Origin: JAHBNG01 sp039028975
Lineage (GTDB): Bacteria > Chloroflexota > Anaerolineae > Caldilineales > Caldilineaceae
Length of the DNA: 46,318 bases
Assembly (NCBI GenBank): GCA_039028975.1
Contig: JBCCHB010000137.1
Coordinates: 1 to 46,318, forward strand
Reading direction: 5' to 3'
Position 1 is the stretch's first letter. Every line of letters begins with the position of its first letter. A model generated the notes under the pieces. The model was not told the origin of the DNA. It searched no databases and worked only from the letters and a program-made list of their open reading frames with translations. Positions 22,998 to 31,872 of this stretch are shown here, one piece after another. The position numbers and the translations under genes are program-made.

Positions 22998-23623
22998 AGA
23001 TCCTAATCACATCCGCGGCTAGTTCGCTTGCTCAAAATCTGGCCACTACACTGGCCCCTAACCATGAGATCCGATTAACTGAAAGGGAACCTGTCCAAAC
23101 TCACTTTCCCTTCTTTCAGAATCCACTCAGCCATGATGAGACGGTCGAACAGCTCATGGTTGGCATAGATGCTGTTGTCCATGTTGCTGAATCTTTGGTG
23201 ACTGACGATGAGTTTGCCCAACTTGATTACATGACCCGCTGCACATATAATTTGTTAACTGCTGCGTCCGGCTCAGGTATTCAGCACTTTATCTACCTAA
23301 GTACCTTGGACTTATTTCAGCCCTACCAATCTCAATATCGGGTTGATGAACGGTGGCGACCCAAACCATCTCCAGAGCCAACTGTGTTGGGTAAACATCT
23401 GGGGGAATATGTCTGCCGCGAGTTTGCGCGGGAACGCAAGACCAAGGTCACTGTCCTGCGCGTGAATACTCAGCGAGAGGTTGCTGCAATATCGATTTCT
23501 GCCGAGGGCAGTCGTCTTCCTGACGCGAATCAGGTAGAGCTTGCTCAAGTTATTGAACGCTCTTTGACAGAAAACGCAGATATCTGGACCATTCGTCATG
23601 TGGTTGCCAAAACATATAGATAG
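22994..23623 (+). CDS. degenerate NAD-dependent epimerase-like (extended SDR) protein
   Basis: The 209-residue protein overlaps the isomerase stop codon by four bases. The fold follows extended SDRs: MKILITSAASSLAQNLA replaces the usual TGxxGxxG nucleotide-binding loop, IDAVVHVAESL and FIYLSTLDLF are the expected strands. The active-site YxxxK is missing; the segment reads TVLGKHLGEYV, with Lys but no Tyr. It is shorter than typical members (about 300). It may bind rather than convert a substrate, or pair with the following SDR. Its last codons and stop fall inside a MITE-like element (23616-23724), so the C-terminus may have been changed by that insertion. Confidence 0.75.
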   Translation: MKILITSAASSLAQNLATTLAPNHEIRLTEREPVQTHFPFFQNPLSHDETVEQLMVGIDAVVHVAESLVTDDEFAQLDYMTRCTYNLLTAASGSGIQHFIYLSTLDLFQPYQSQYRVDERWRPKPSPEPTVLGKHLGEYVCREFARERKTKVTVLRVNTQREVAAISISAEGSRLPDANQVELAQVIERSLTENADIWTIRHVVAKTYR

Positions 23624-23724
23624 CCAGAAAAAGCTTTTCCCATGAAGATGGGATGTCCTCCCCTCTCTGAACTTCTGAGGTGGATTGGTCAAGAGCCGGG
23701 ATAGGATTTTTCTGGCGAAGTATC
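23616..23724. repeat. MITE-like palindromic element, copy 2
   Basis: Left end ATAGATAGCCAGAAAAAGC, right end reversed GATACTTCGCCAGAAAAATC. It is the same end family as copies 1, 3 and 4. It supplies the stop codon of the upstream SDR gene and lies just before the start of the next one. Confidence 0.7.
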
Positions 23725-23742
23725 CGGGGGAAATTAACGACT

Positions 23743-24495
23743 TTGAATGTGCTGATTCTTGGTGGAACGGGTATGCTTGGCCCCTATGTGGTGCCTCTGT
23801 TGTCACCAAACTATAGCCTACGGGTAACCGACATCCACCCGCCCTCGTTTGACTTTGACGGAGAATTTCGCCAAGTTGATATTGCTGCGCCTGAGCAGGT
23901 CATGGCTGCGGCGGAGGGCATGGATGCCATCATCAATCTATCTGTGTTGCGCGCCGATCGGAAATTAGCCTTTGACGTGAACACGACAGGCTGCTATAAC
24001 ATGATGAAGGCTGCCGTGGCCCATGGAATTCGGCGTGTCATTAACACTGGGCCTCACTTTACCATTGCTGGAGCCACTTACGAGCGATTCGACTATGAAC
24101 TCAGCCCTGATATGCCTCCCCAACCGGGGACGAATCTCTATGCATTGACCAAGTCTCTAGGCTTGGAAATTTGCCGTGTCTTTACCGATGCCTATGATGT
24201 GAATGTCCAGAGCTATCTCTTCTACTCTTTCCGCAATCCGGAGTCACTAGAGAGCAGTAGAGGGGTGACGCCTTTTTCCATCTCTTGGGAAAATGCTGCG
24301 GAGATTTTTCCATTGGGGTTAGAGATCGATTTGGAGACGCTCCCTTCCAAGTGTGAGGTATTCTTTGTGTTCACCGATATGCCTCAAAATAAATTCTCGA
24401 ATGAGAAGGCCAAACGACTTCTAGGCTTCCAGCCGCGAGATGATCTTTCTGCTCTGTGGACGATCCCAGAGGGGGATGAAATGGATGAAGGGTAG
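23743..24495 (+). CDS. NAD-dependent epimerase/dehydratase family protein
   Basis: I start at the TTG at 23743 (LNVLILGGTGMLGPYV) because the longer frame from 23680 is encoded by the repeat element; GGGGGA about 12 bases upstream is a weak ribosome binding site. The 250-residue protein has the GGTGMLG nucleotide loop, the DIHPP acidic end of strand 2, DAIINLSV, and the catalytic YALTK. It is an extended SDR acting on a nucleotide sugar or similar compound. With the degenerate SDR next door it may form a heteromeric enzyme. The start is the least certain part. Confidence 0.8.
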   Translation: MNVLILGGTGMLGPYVVPLLSPNYSLRVTDIHPPSFDFDGEFRQVDIAAPEQVMAAAEGMDAIINLSVLRADRKLAFDVNTTGCYNMMKAAVAHGIRRVINTGPHFTIAGATYERFDYELSPDMPPQPGTNLYALTKSLGLEICRVFTDAYDVNVQSYLFYSFRNPESLESSRGVTPFSISWENAAEIFPLGLEIDLETLPSKCEVFFVFTDMPQNKFSNEKAKRLLGFQPRDDLSALWTIPEGDEMDEG

Positions 24496-24507
24496 GATTC
24501 AATAGCC

Positions 24508-25080
24508 ATGCTCTACTTCCAGTGGATACTCGCAAACCTAGTGGGCGGATTGATTATCGGCGTGCTCAGTCGGCCTGGTGATTTTCTAATGCACATGGTT
24601 CTACGCGGTCTACTCATCTCGCTAGCTCAGTGGCCTGTAATGCGGAGGGTACGAAGCAAGGCACGTCATTGGATTTGGATTACAAGCATTGGGTTGGTTT
24701 TAAGCAACTTGCCCATTGTGGCTCCATTTGCACCTGTCAATGATTGGCTTCGTATAGCCGCAATGAATCTTCACTCTGAGCTAGGGCTTTGGGAAGTCTT
24801 TTGGCTTAACCTGCTCAACGAAGGTCAAATATGGTTTTTGGTAGGAATTGCTCAGTGGATCTTTCTCCGAAAACAAGCTCCCTTTTGGATTGTTGCAGCG
24901 TTGTTAGGCGGTCTTAACCTTGGTGCTACCAGCGCAACAATCTGCTTTACCTTCTGTGGCTCGTTAGACGGATTTGCTGGAACATTGATGACCAATGCAA
25001 TTGTGGCTGGCGGAGGCTGGGCAGCGTATGGAATGGTAACGGGTTGGGCATTAAAGATGGATGTCGTCAGTAGCGGATGA
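24508..25080 (+). CDS. hypothetical integral membrane protein
   Basis: The 190-residue protein has about five hydrophobic segments, including WILANLVGGLIIGVLS, WIWITSIGLVLSNLPIV, IWFLVGIAQWIFL, WIVAALLGGLNLGATSA and a Gly-rich AIVAGGGWAAYGMVTGW. I recognise no family. It lies 12 bp after the epimerase gene and before the aminotransferase gene, so it is probably cotranscribed with the sugar genes. Confidence 0.7.
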   Translation: MLYFQWILANLVGGLIIGVLSRPGDFLMHMVLRGLLISLAQWPVMRRVRSKARHWIWITSIGLVLSNLPIVAPFAPVNDWLRIAAMNLHSELGLWEVFWLNLLNEGQIWFLVGIAQWIFLRKQAPFWIVAALLGGLNLGATSATICFTFCGSLDGFAGTLMTNAIVAGGGWAAYGMVTGWALKMDVVSSG

Positions 25081-25149
25081 GTGGGTAGCGGGTGAGTGAG
25101 TAGTGGTGGGTAGTGGCCGAAGAATAATATCTATTGGAGGAATAGGAGT

Positions 25150-26433
25150 ATGGAGACTTTGCATGATGGAGCCGCTTTAGCAATTGATGGTGGCGTGCCG
25201 ACCAAACAGCGGCCCGATCCCCCCATGTTCCCAGGGGGAATGAGCATTGCTGAAGAAGAGGAAGCGGCTGTTTTAGAAGTATTACGGAGTAAGAAGCTCT
25301 ATCGATATGCAGCCGGCGGGGATGAACCCCCATCTAAAGTGCTTCAGCTTGAGGAAGCCTTTGCCGCACATAAGGGAACCAAACATGCCATTGCAGTCAC
25401 GTCTGGTACGGCTGCTCTCATCTGTGCACTTCATGGTGTTGGCGTTGGGCCTGGGGATGAAGTGATCGTTCCAGCCTATACGTGGGTAGCAACGGCAGCG
25501 GCTGTTCTGACCACTGGGGCTGTACCGATAGTGGCTGAAGTTGATGATACGCTGCTTTTGGATCCAGCTGACTTTGAGCAGAAGATTACCCCCTACACAA
25601 AAGCCGTCATCCCGGTTCACATGAGGGGAACGCCCGCAGCCATGGATGAGATCAAGGATGTCGCCCGTAGGCACAATCTGGCGGTTATTGAGGATACAGC
25701 CCAAGCCAATGGCGCATCATACAAAGGAAAGCAGTGTGGTGCTATTGGAGACGCAGGCTGTTACAGTCTTCAATTCTCTAAGATCATTACATCTGGCGAG
25801 GGTGGCCTTCTTACAACGAGCGACGACCAGATCTACAAACGGGCGCTGATGTATCACGATGTGAACGGTGCCCGGGATGCGGGAATCCCTGACGAGGAGA
25901 TACTCTATAGCGTCAACTACCGTATGCCGGAACTGATGGCTGCCATAACGTTGGTCCAATTAGGGCGCATCGAAGGTCTGCTGGCCGACATTCGTACACG
26001 CAAAAAGATGCTGAAAGAGGGATTGGCGGGCGTTGCTCAACGTAAGGGTATTCAGTTTCGACGACTAACCGATCCCGATGGCGAGGCAGGGATCTCTTGT
26101 GTCTTTTTTATGGATACGCCTGAATTAGCTGAGCAAGTTGTCCAGGCCATTCGGGCTGAAAATATTGGGGCCAATGTGCTCTACCAGCCTGGACGCCATG
26201 ACTACCACGTCTATGCTCATTGGATTCCAGTGCTGGAGAAGCGGACATGGTCAGCCAATGGAAACCCTTATGCGTGGGCCAATCGGGAGATTAACTATTC
26301 CAAGGAGATGTGCCCTCAATCTCTAGATTATTTAGGTCGAGCCGTTCACCTCAACGTAAGCCCCATGTTGACGAATGAGGATATGGAAGAGACCATTGAA
26401 GGCGTCAACCGAGTTTTAGAGGCGCTAGCATAA
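25150..26433 (+). CDS. DegT/DnrJ/EryC1/StrS family aminotransferase
   Basis: The 427-residue fold-type I PLP enzyme starts METLHDGAALAIDGG after GGAGGAATAGG. Motifs: FAAHKGTKHAIAVTSGTAAL (phosphate-binding region), VIVPAYTWVATA, VIEDTAQANGASYKG (Asp that holds the pyridine N), and SLQFSKIITSGEGG, whose Lys forms the Schiff base. The SKIITSGEGG variant is closer to AHBA-synthase-like and glutamine-scyllo-inositol aminotransferases than to plain sugar transaminases. Together with the upstream isomerase and SDRs it suggests making or breaking down an amino-sugar or amino-cyclitol. Confidence 0.92.
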   Translation: METLHDGAALAIDGGVPTKQRPDPPMFPGGMSIAEEEEAAVLEVLRSKKLYRYAAGGDEPPSKVLQLEEAFAAHKGTKHAIAVTSGTAALICALHGVGVGPGDEVIVPAYTWVATAAAVLTTGAVPIVAEVDDTLLLDPADFEQKITPYTKAVIPVHMRGTPAAMDEIKDVARRHNLAVIEDTAQANGASYKGKQCGAIGDAGCYSLQFSKIITSGEGGLLTTSDDQIYKRALMYHDVNGARDAGIPDEEILYSVNYRMPELMAAITLVQLGRIEGLLADIRTRKKMLKEGLAGVAQRKGIQFRRLTDPDGEAGISCVFFMDTPELAEQVVQAIRAENIGANVLYQPGRHDYHVYAHWIPVLEKRTWSANGNPYAWANREINYSKEMCPQSLDYLGRAVHLNVSPMLTNEDMEETIEGVNRVLEALA

Positions 26434-26438
26434 CTTAT

Positions 26439-26531
26439 ATAGATAGCCAGAAGAGGTCTGTTCTTTTTGCTCAGAATCTTCTTGAGCCGAGCGGAGAAAA
26501 GTCGAGACAAGACCTTTTTGGCGAGTTTATC
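26439..26531. repeat. MITE-like palindromic element, copy 3
   Basis: Left ATAGATAGCCAGAAGAGG, right reversed GATAAACTCGCCAAAAAGG. It starts a few bases after the aminotransferase stop codon. Confidence 0.7.
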
Positions 26532-26640
26532 AATGAAAGTAAGCGCGTAAACTTGTGATGGCCCTCAATTGCGTATATCATAGCCCTGCTATACCGAAGC
26601 ATGAGCACAATAGGAATGGTTGCCCGCTCTCTATAACATA

Positions 26641-26773
26641 AGAAGCTGTCTGTAAGGGGCACGAGCGTGTCATTCTGAAAGAGCGGAGCGAGTGAAGAAT
26701 CTGTATTTCTCGGTACAACTGCCTTGAGATTCTTCGTCTCAGGCTCCTCAGAATGACTTTACAGACAGCTTCT
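26641..26773. repeat. long hairpin element with AGAAGCTGTCTGTAA ends
   Basis: Perfect 15-bp terminal inverted repeats (AGAAGCTGTCTGTAA) enclose a second inverted pair, GTCATTCTGA...GAAGAATCT. Almost the whole 133 bp can fold into one stem. The CATTCTGA...GAAGAATCT core is a widespread bacterial intergenic repeat type. It lies in the 430-bp gap before the secreted protein gene; the rest of the gap shows nothing else I can name. Confidence 0.8.
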
Positions 26774-26866
26774 AAGAAATATTTGTAGGGTAGAGCAAAA
26801 TTCGATCATTCTCGTCCGTGTGTAAGTACGCTGCGAAGTTGTCTGTATAGAATAGGAGAAAAGTCT

Positions 26867-28012
26867 ATGTTAACCCGACTCTGTCAGGATATCCGATCTA
26901 AAACGATGCCCAGGTTAATTACCACTGCCATTCTACTTAGCCTAATCGTTACGCTTTCTGCCAATTTACCCGTTTCGGCATTTGATATCGATCCAGGAGC
27001 CGTTCACTATATTGTCCCAACTGGCGATTGGCTTGCGATTGAACCCGGTGAACGCCACCTCTACCAATTTAGTTATGATTCCTTTAAGGAGCCAAATGGC
27101 CGGCTCAGTACGGCCTTCATCAAAGTAAAGATGGCCGACAGGCGTTCCCTAACGATGAAGATATACTCATCCAATGACATTCCTAAGTGGGAACGGGGTG
27201 GCGAAATTACCCCCATTGGTATGGGAACTGAGTTAGGTAAATTAACGGCTGTTCGAAGTGACCGCACCACCCACGTATGGGAAAGCAAATCTGTTGCCTC
27301 TCAAGATTATTATGTCATTATAGAAGCCGCCCGCCCAGTGACCGCTTACTACGAGATCAAAATTAGTGGCTCCGGTGTCTATTTCCCAGAGGTGCCTGAA
27401 GCTGCCCCAGAGGAAGTTGCAACTGAAGAAACTGGCACTGAGGTAGTTACTACGGGAGAAGCCACTGAGGAAACCAACGTGGAAACCACCGCTAGCGAAC
27501 CTGCTGCTGACGCTCCACCAGCTGAAGCCACTGTCGCTCAGGCCACTGTCACAGAAGAGGCGGTAGCTGTAGAAGAGTCACCATCTGTTGACGCAACAAC
27601 TGTGGTCAGCCCAACTGGAGGGACCGGTCCCGATGATGCTCTGGCACCAGAGAGCGGCTACATCACGTTGGCTCCACGAGAAAAGCGTTGGTACGTTTTC
27701 AACTACTATAAAGATGCAGGAAGATCGGCCACTGAGGCCCGGGTTGTTGTCAAAATTCCTGTAGAAAGAAGCATCACCTTTGATATCTTGAGTGAGAATG
27801 AAGTCGCCAAGTGGCGCAGGGGTGAAAAATTCTCACCTGTTGGCAATGGCACACCCATGGATTTTGGTAAAGATTACCGCAAGGATCCCAATACCCTGGT
27901 TTGGCTGGGCCGTTCCGATGACGGTGGGCGATACTATGTCATTGTCGAAAACAAAACGGACCAGGAAGCTGGCTTTTCTATGGAGGTGTCGGGGCCGACA
28001 GTCTACTACTAG
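26867..28012 (+). CDS. secreted protein with two related beta domains
   Basis: The 381-residue protein has AGGAG before the ATG and a signal sequence (residues about 15-38, LITTAILLSLIVTLSA to VSA). Two homologous domains follow, at about 45-165 and 265-380. Each starts with a WLAIEPGERHLYQF / YITLAPREKRWYVF strand, has a KWERGGEITPIGMGT / KWRRGEKFSPVGNGT motif, and ends in YYVIIEAA / YYVIVENK plus an SGxxVYY-like close. An Ala/Thr/Glu/Pro-rich linker of about 90 residues joins them. The pattern suggests extracellular ligand- or polymer-binding modules. I do not recognise the family. Confidence 0.75.
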   Translation: MLTRLCQDIRSKTMPRLITTAILLSLIVTLSANLPVSAFDIDPGAVHYIVPTGDWLAIEPGERHLYQFSYDSFKEPNGRLSTAFIKVKMADRRSLTMKIYSSNDIPKWERGGEITPIGMGTELGKLTAVRSDRTTHVWESKSVASQDYYVIIEAARPVTAYYEIKISGSGVYFPEVPEAAPEEVATEETGTEVVTTGEATEETNVETTASEPAADAPPAEATVAQATVTEEAVAVEESPSVDATTVVSPTGGTGPDDALAPESGYITLAPREKRWYVFNYYKDAGRSATEARVVVKIPVERSITFDILSENEVAKWRRGEKFSPVGNGTPMDFGKDYRKDPNTLVWLGRSDDGGRYYVIVENKTDQEAGFSMEVSGPTVYY

Positions 28013-28153
28013 TCTATAAGCTTTCCATTCTTTCGTAGACCGCTATGTCATGCCCAGGACACACTCAGTACAAGCCTGAGTAATCTGAGCAATGATGTGG
28101 CGGTCTATTTATTGGATACCATAGTCGACTTGAAGCAGCCGATTCGTACGAAT

Positions 28154-28248
28154 GATATTCTTCGCCGGAAAAGTATTGTCCCAGCTTTTGACCTATCTCT
28201 CCTTGGCATTTCCAGGAAGAAAGGACAGAACTTTTTGGGCTATCTATC
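28154..28248. repeat. MITE-like palindromic element, copy 4
   Basis: Left GATATTCTTCGCCGGAAAAG and right reversed GATAGATAGCCCAAAAAG, each followed by a TTNTGTCC-like stretch. It ends immediately before the ribosome binding site of the P450 gene. Confidence 0.7.
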
Positions 28249-28260
28249 AAGGAGAGCAGC

Positions 28261-29496
28261 GTGAGTGTTGAAAATGGATTATCACTTAGCAATTTCCGCG
28301 GCCCCGTCAACTTACTGAGTTCGGATTTCATCAACAACAAGTACGCTTATTACAAGTGGCTACGTGAGAATGAGCCTGTCCACAAAGGCAAACTAAGCAT
28401 TATCAATCTCTATTTTCTATCACGCTATGAAGATTGCGTAAATATCCTCAAAGATCCTCGCATTGTCCGCAACCGCACGACTGCAACAGGTGGTGGTCGT
28501 TTCCCTGTGCCTTTGCCAAAATCAGTCAACTTGCTCATCAATAGCATGATTAATGAAGATGAGCCAGAGCATCGCCGTCTGCGTACCTTAGTCCACAAAG
28601 CATTTACACCCAGGCGGCTGGCGTACTTGGATCAGCGAATTGAAGACCTAACCACTGAGTTACTAGACGATGCTGAGAAACAGGGTCAGGTTGATTTAAT
28701 AGAAGCCTATGCTCTACCGATTCCAGTTACGGTGATCGGCGAAATGGTTGGCGTTTCACCAGAAGAAGTCCCCGAATTTGCAGGGTATATGAGTGCGCTC
28801 ACCAGCGGTTTCTCGGGCTTTTCGATTCTTAGGACTTTTGCCTGGGATCTGCCTAAAGCCATTAAATTCTGTCGCCAGCTAATTGAGCGGAAACGGCTCA
28901 ATCCTGCCGATGATATTCTCACCGGATTGATCGAAGCTGAAGAGGAAGGCGAACGACTTAGTGAGGATGAGCTAATTGCTATGCTCTTTCTGCTCATTGT
29001 AGCAGGATATGAAACTACAGTACACCTGATTACGAATGCTGTTCAAACATTGTTGGCTCATCCTGAGCAGATGGAGCGACTACGCGGAAATCCTGACTTG
29101 CTTGACTCGGCTATCGAAGAGGTGAATCGCTTTAATGGCCCTATTCAAGGTACCAAGTTAGGCTATCCGATGGAAGATATTACTCTGCATGGTGTAACGA
29201 TCCCTAAAGGCAAGTCGATTATGCCCCTACTCGGTGCCGCCAATCATGATCCAGACGAATTTGAAAACCCTGAAATTTTTGACATAGGACGTACGCCCAA
29301 CAAGCATTTGGGATTCGGTCAGGGCATTCATTACTGCTTAGGGGCACCGTTGGCTCGCATCGAGACCAGAATTGCCTTAAAGAATCTGCTCAACCGCAAT
29401 GCCAACTTACGCTTGGCCGTCTCACCCGACGAACTTAAAATCCAGCGTCTTCCTGGTTGGCATCGGCATGAAAGCCTACCTGTGGTGTTGGGGTAG
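28261..29496 (+). CDS. cytochrome P450
   Basis: The 411-residue soluble bacterial P450 starts at a GTG preceded by AAGGAG. The I-helix oxygen-activation motif AGYETT lies near residue 247, the K-helix ExxR as EEVNR near 286, and the haem loop GFGQGIHYCLGAPLAR with the ligand Cys near 358. The length and EDEPEHRRLRTLVHKAFTPRR segment fit the CYP105/107-like actinobacterial style. Ferredoxin and reductase genes are not adjacent. It heads a close-packed run with a serine hydrolase (3 bp gap), an MFS transporter and a 2OG oxygenase, suggesting oxidative tailoring or breakdown of a small molecule. Confidence 0.95.
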   Translation: MSVENGLSLSNFRGPVNLLSSDFINNKYAYYKWLRENEPVHKGKLSIINLYFLSRYEDCVNILKDPRIVRNRTTATGGGRFPVPLPKSVNLLINSMINEDEPEHRRLRTLVHKAFTPRRLAYLDQRIEDLTTELLDDAEKQGQVDLIEAYALPIPVTVIGEMVGVSPEEVPEFAGYMSALTSGFSGFSILRTFAWDLPKAIKFCRQLIERKRLNPADDILTGLIEAEEEGERLSEDELIAMLFLLIVAGYETTVHLITNAVQTLLAHPEQMERLRGNPDLLDSAIEEVNRFNGPIQGTKLGYPMEDITLHGVTIPKGKSIMPLLGAANHDPDEFENPEIFDIGRTPNKHLGFGQGIHYCLGAPLARIETRIALKNLLNRNANLRLAVSPDELKIQRLPGWHRHESLPVVLG

Positions 29497-29499
29497 GGT

Positions 29500-30624
29500 G
29501 TGGAAACCACGAAAGGTGTTCAATTAAGCGAGAATGCTCCCTACTTTCCACCACCTGAATCAGAAGGTGGTTGGCGCTGGTTGGATACAGCCAGCGAAGT
29601 TCAGACAATGGCGCACATGAATGCCCATAAACTCGAGCAATTGTTCGAGCTGCAGACATTCCTCTTTGGTAGCCATTCATGGGGTATCGTCATTATCCGG
29701 CACGGCTATTTGGTGCGCGAACACTACACCTTTATGGGTTTGCCCACCAGCCGCTTTGATATTTGGTCTTGTACCAAGTCTTTTACTGGTACGGCTTGGG
29801 GCTTGTTATTAGATGACAGTCGCAACGGACGTTTGCCTATCAATTCATCTGGTAAACCACAACATGTTGAATTAGATAGTCCGGCATATTCATTTATTCC
29901 CACTGATCATCCTCTCTCTGATCCACGAAAAAAGGACATCACAATTCGCCATCTTCTAACCATGACGTCTGGTATCCCAGGTGAATCTTTTGGCCTCTAT
30001 GGGATTCCTACCGCAACGGGGGTGGGACCATTTGAACATGCGCTGGGGCAGTGCGTCAATCGTTATGGCAGGCAGGCGGATAGGCTAGCTGCTGAGCCAG
30101 GGACAAAGTGGGACTACAGTGATGCCGCCATAGCCCACCTCTCGCTCATTTTTGCTCACATCATGGGGCAAGAGATCCACACGTACATGCGGGAGCGCAT
30201 CTTCGATTCAATTGGCATAGAAGAAGCTAGTTGGGATGTGATGGGCGGAGCTGAGTTTATCGGTCCCCACACCAATGCCCATATCGGTCTGCATATTTCC
30301 GCGCGAGAGCTGGCCCGGTTTGGTTATTTGGCCCTTCACAGTGGCATGTGGCAGGGGAAGCAGTTGATACCTCAATGGTGGATGGAGCTAGCAACCCGTT
30401 CTTCACAAGAGCTAAATCCTGAATATGGGTATACTTGGTGGGTCAATACGACGGGAATGCGTTGGCCTGGATTGCCCAAAGATATGTTCGCACTCGAGGG
30501 GTATAATTCAAACCGCTGTTATGTCATTCCATCACTGGATTTGGTCGTTGCCCGAGTCGGCTCTGGTCCATCCAGGTGGAATGAACAAGATTTCATCGGC
30601 GCGATTGTGGGTGCAATAATCTAA
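29500..30624 (+). CDS. serine hydrolase of the beta-lactamase / class C (EstB-like) family
   Basis: The 374-residue protein begins at a GTG four bases after the P450 stop, with no strong ribosome binding site, so it is probably translationally coupled. The nucleophile motif SxxK is SCTK near residue 90 (FDIWSCTKSFTG) and the Tyr motif is YSD near 205 (KWDYSDAAIAHL). The third motif is not a clear KTG; candidates lie near the C-terminal EGYNSN. Members act as esterases, amidases or transacylases. In this gene run it could acylate or deacylate the product of the P450. Confidence 0.9.
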   Translation: METTKGVQLSENAPYFPPPESEGGWRWLDTASEVQTMAHMNAHKLEQLFELQTFLFGSHSWGIVIIRHGYLVREHYTFMGLPTSRFDIWSCTKSFTGTAWGLLLDDSRNGRLPINSSGKPQHVELDSPAYSFIPTDHPLSDPRKKDITIRHLLTMTSGIPGESFGLYGIPTATGVGPFEHALGQCVNRYGRQADRLAAEPGTKWDYSDAAIAHLSLIFAHIMGQEIHTYMRERIFDSIGIEEASWDVMGGAEFIGPHTNAHIGLHISARELARFGYLALHSGMWQGKQLIPQWWMELATRSSQELNPEYGYTWWVNTTGMRWPGLPKDMFALEGYNSNRCYVIPSLDLVVARVGSGPSRWNEQDFIGAIVGAII

Positions 30625-30630
30625 TCCACC

Positions 30631-31872
30631 ATGTTCCACAAACTCTACCCACACAAAGTCTACTATGGCTGGTGGATTGCCATCGCTCTGGCAATTACCG
30701 AAACCATCTCTTGGGGCATCGTATACTATGCCTACTCCGTTCTTATCACAACCCTGGAGGCCGAGTTTGGTTGGAGCCGAGCGCAAGTGACAGGTGCCTT
30801 TTCATTGGCGTTGCTGATTTCGGGAGGGATGGCTGTTCCGGTTGGCTTCTATCTGGATCGATACAGTTCTCGTGGGCTGATGACCATTGGTTCTATATTG
30901 GCCGTGATCTTCATGTTTGCCTTCTCTCGCATTCAGACTTTGACCCAACTCTACCTCGTTTGGATCGCACTGGGTATAATTATGTCAACAATCCTCTATG
31001 AGCCTGCTTTTGTGGTTGTTGCCAAGTGGTTTGAGAAGCGGCGAAGTGCGGCCCTGATGATCATAACGCTTGCTGCTGGCTTTGCTAGTACCATCTTTTT
31101 GCCCTTGACTGCTCGTCTGCTAGAGCTATTTGGCTGGCGGCAGGCAGTGGTTCTACTGACAGCGTTTCTTGCTGTGACCACTATCCCGCTACATGCATTT
31201 GTGCTGCGTCGCTCACCAGCCGATGTGGGCCAGAAGGTGGATGGTGAAATATCACCCCTGACCAAGGAAGAAAAAGAAAGTACAGCGAAACAACCAGAAG
31301 CAACGATCGGACAAATCCTTCGGCAACCTGCTTTCTGGTGGCTGGCACTCTCTCTTTCGATCGGTACCATGGCTGCTATTGGGATCCGGGTTCATATCAT
31401 ACCGTTCTTGGAGGACCGTAACTACAGCCCCGAATACGCAGCCTGGATTGGTGGCTTAATTGGCGCTATGCAGGTCTTGGGGCGCATCATCTATGCACCT
31501 GCAGGTGGACACTATTCATCCTCATTAATGGTGGGTTTGCTCTTTGGTTTGCAGGCTATTGCGTTCATTATTTTGATGTTTGTGACATCGACCGCTGGCG
31601 TATGGACGTTTGTGATCCTCTTTGGGGCTGTCTATGGAGCTACTACGCTGGCTCGCCCCGTTCTATTAGCAGACCACTTTGGCTCAGCCCAGTATGGACG
31701 CATTAGCAGCATTCAATATGTCTTTCAGACTATCGCAACCACATCTGCACCGTGGGGGATTTCGCTTATTTATGATGCTGCAGGGGGGAACTACCAACCG
31801 GCGCTGGTCGTGTTAATTGTACTATCTATTTTGGCTGTTGTTACGGTATGGATTGGGGGGAACAGAATATGA
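30631..31872 (+). CDS. MFS transporter
   Basis: The 413-residue protein has twelve predicted hydrophobic helices in two halves, split by a polar loop at about residues 195-225 (DGEISPLTKEEKEST). The loop GFYLDRYSSRG after helix 2 is the MFS motif A equivalent. N-terminal YYGWWIAIALAITETISWG is typical of the monocarboxylate/oxalate-formate-like branch. It starts 6 bp after the hydrolase and its stop overlaps the next start as ATGA. It likely imports the substrate or exports the product of the surrounding oxygenases. Confidence 0.92.
   Translation: MFHKLYPHKVYYGWWIAIALAITETISWGIVYYAYSVLITTLEAEFGWSRAQVTGAFSLALLISGGMAVPVGFYLDRYSSRGLMTIGSILAVIFMFAFSRIQTLTQLYLVWIALGIIMSTILYEPAFVVVAKWFEKRRSAALMIITLAAGFASTIFLPLTARLLELFGWRQAVVLLTAFLAVTTIPLHAFVLRRSPADVGQKVDGEISPLTKEEKESTAKQPEATIGQILRQPAFWWLALSLSIGTMAAIGIRVHIIPFLEDRNYSPEYAAWIGGLIGAMQVLGRIIYAPAGGHYSSSLMVGLLFGLQAIAFIILMFVTSTAGVWTFVILFGAVYGATTLARPVLLADHFGSAQYGRISSIQYVFQTIATTSAPWGISLIYDAAGGNYQPALVVLIVLSILAVVTVWIGGNRI

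Noticed and set aside
25282..25704. 140-codon minus-strand frame
   Set aside because: Antisense to the DegT aminotransferase with conserved motifs on the plus strand.
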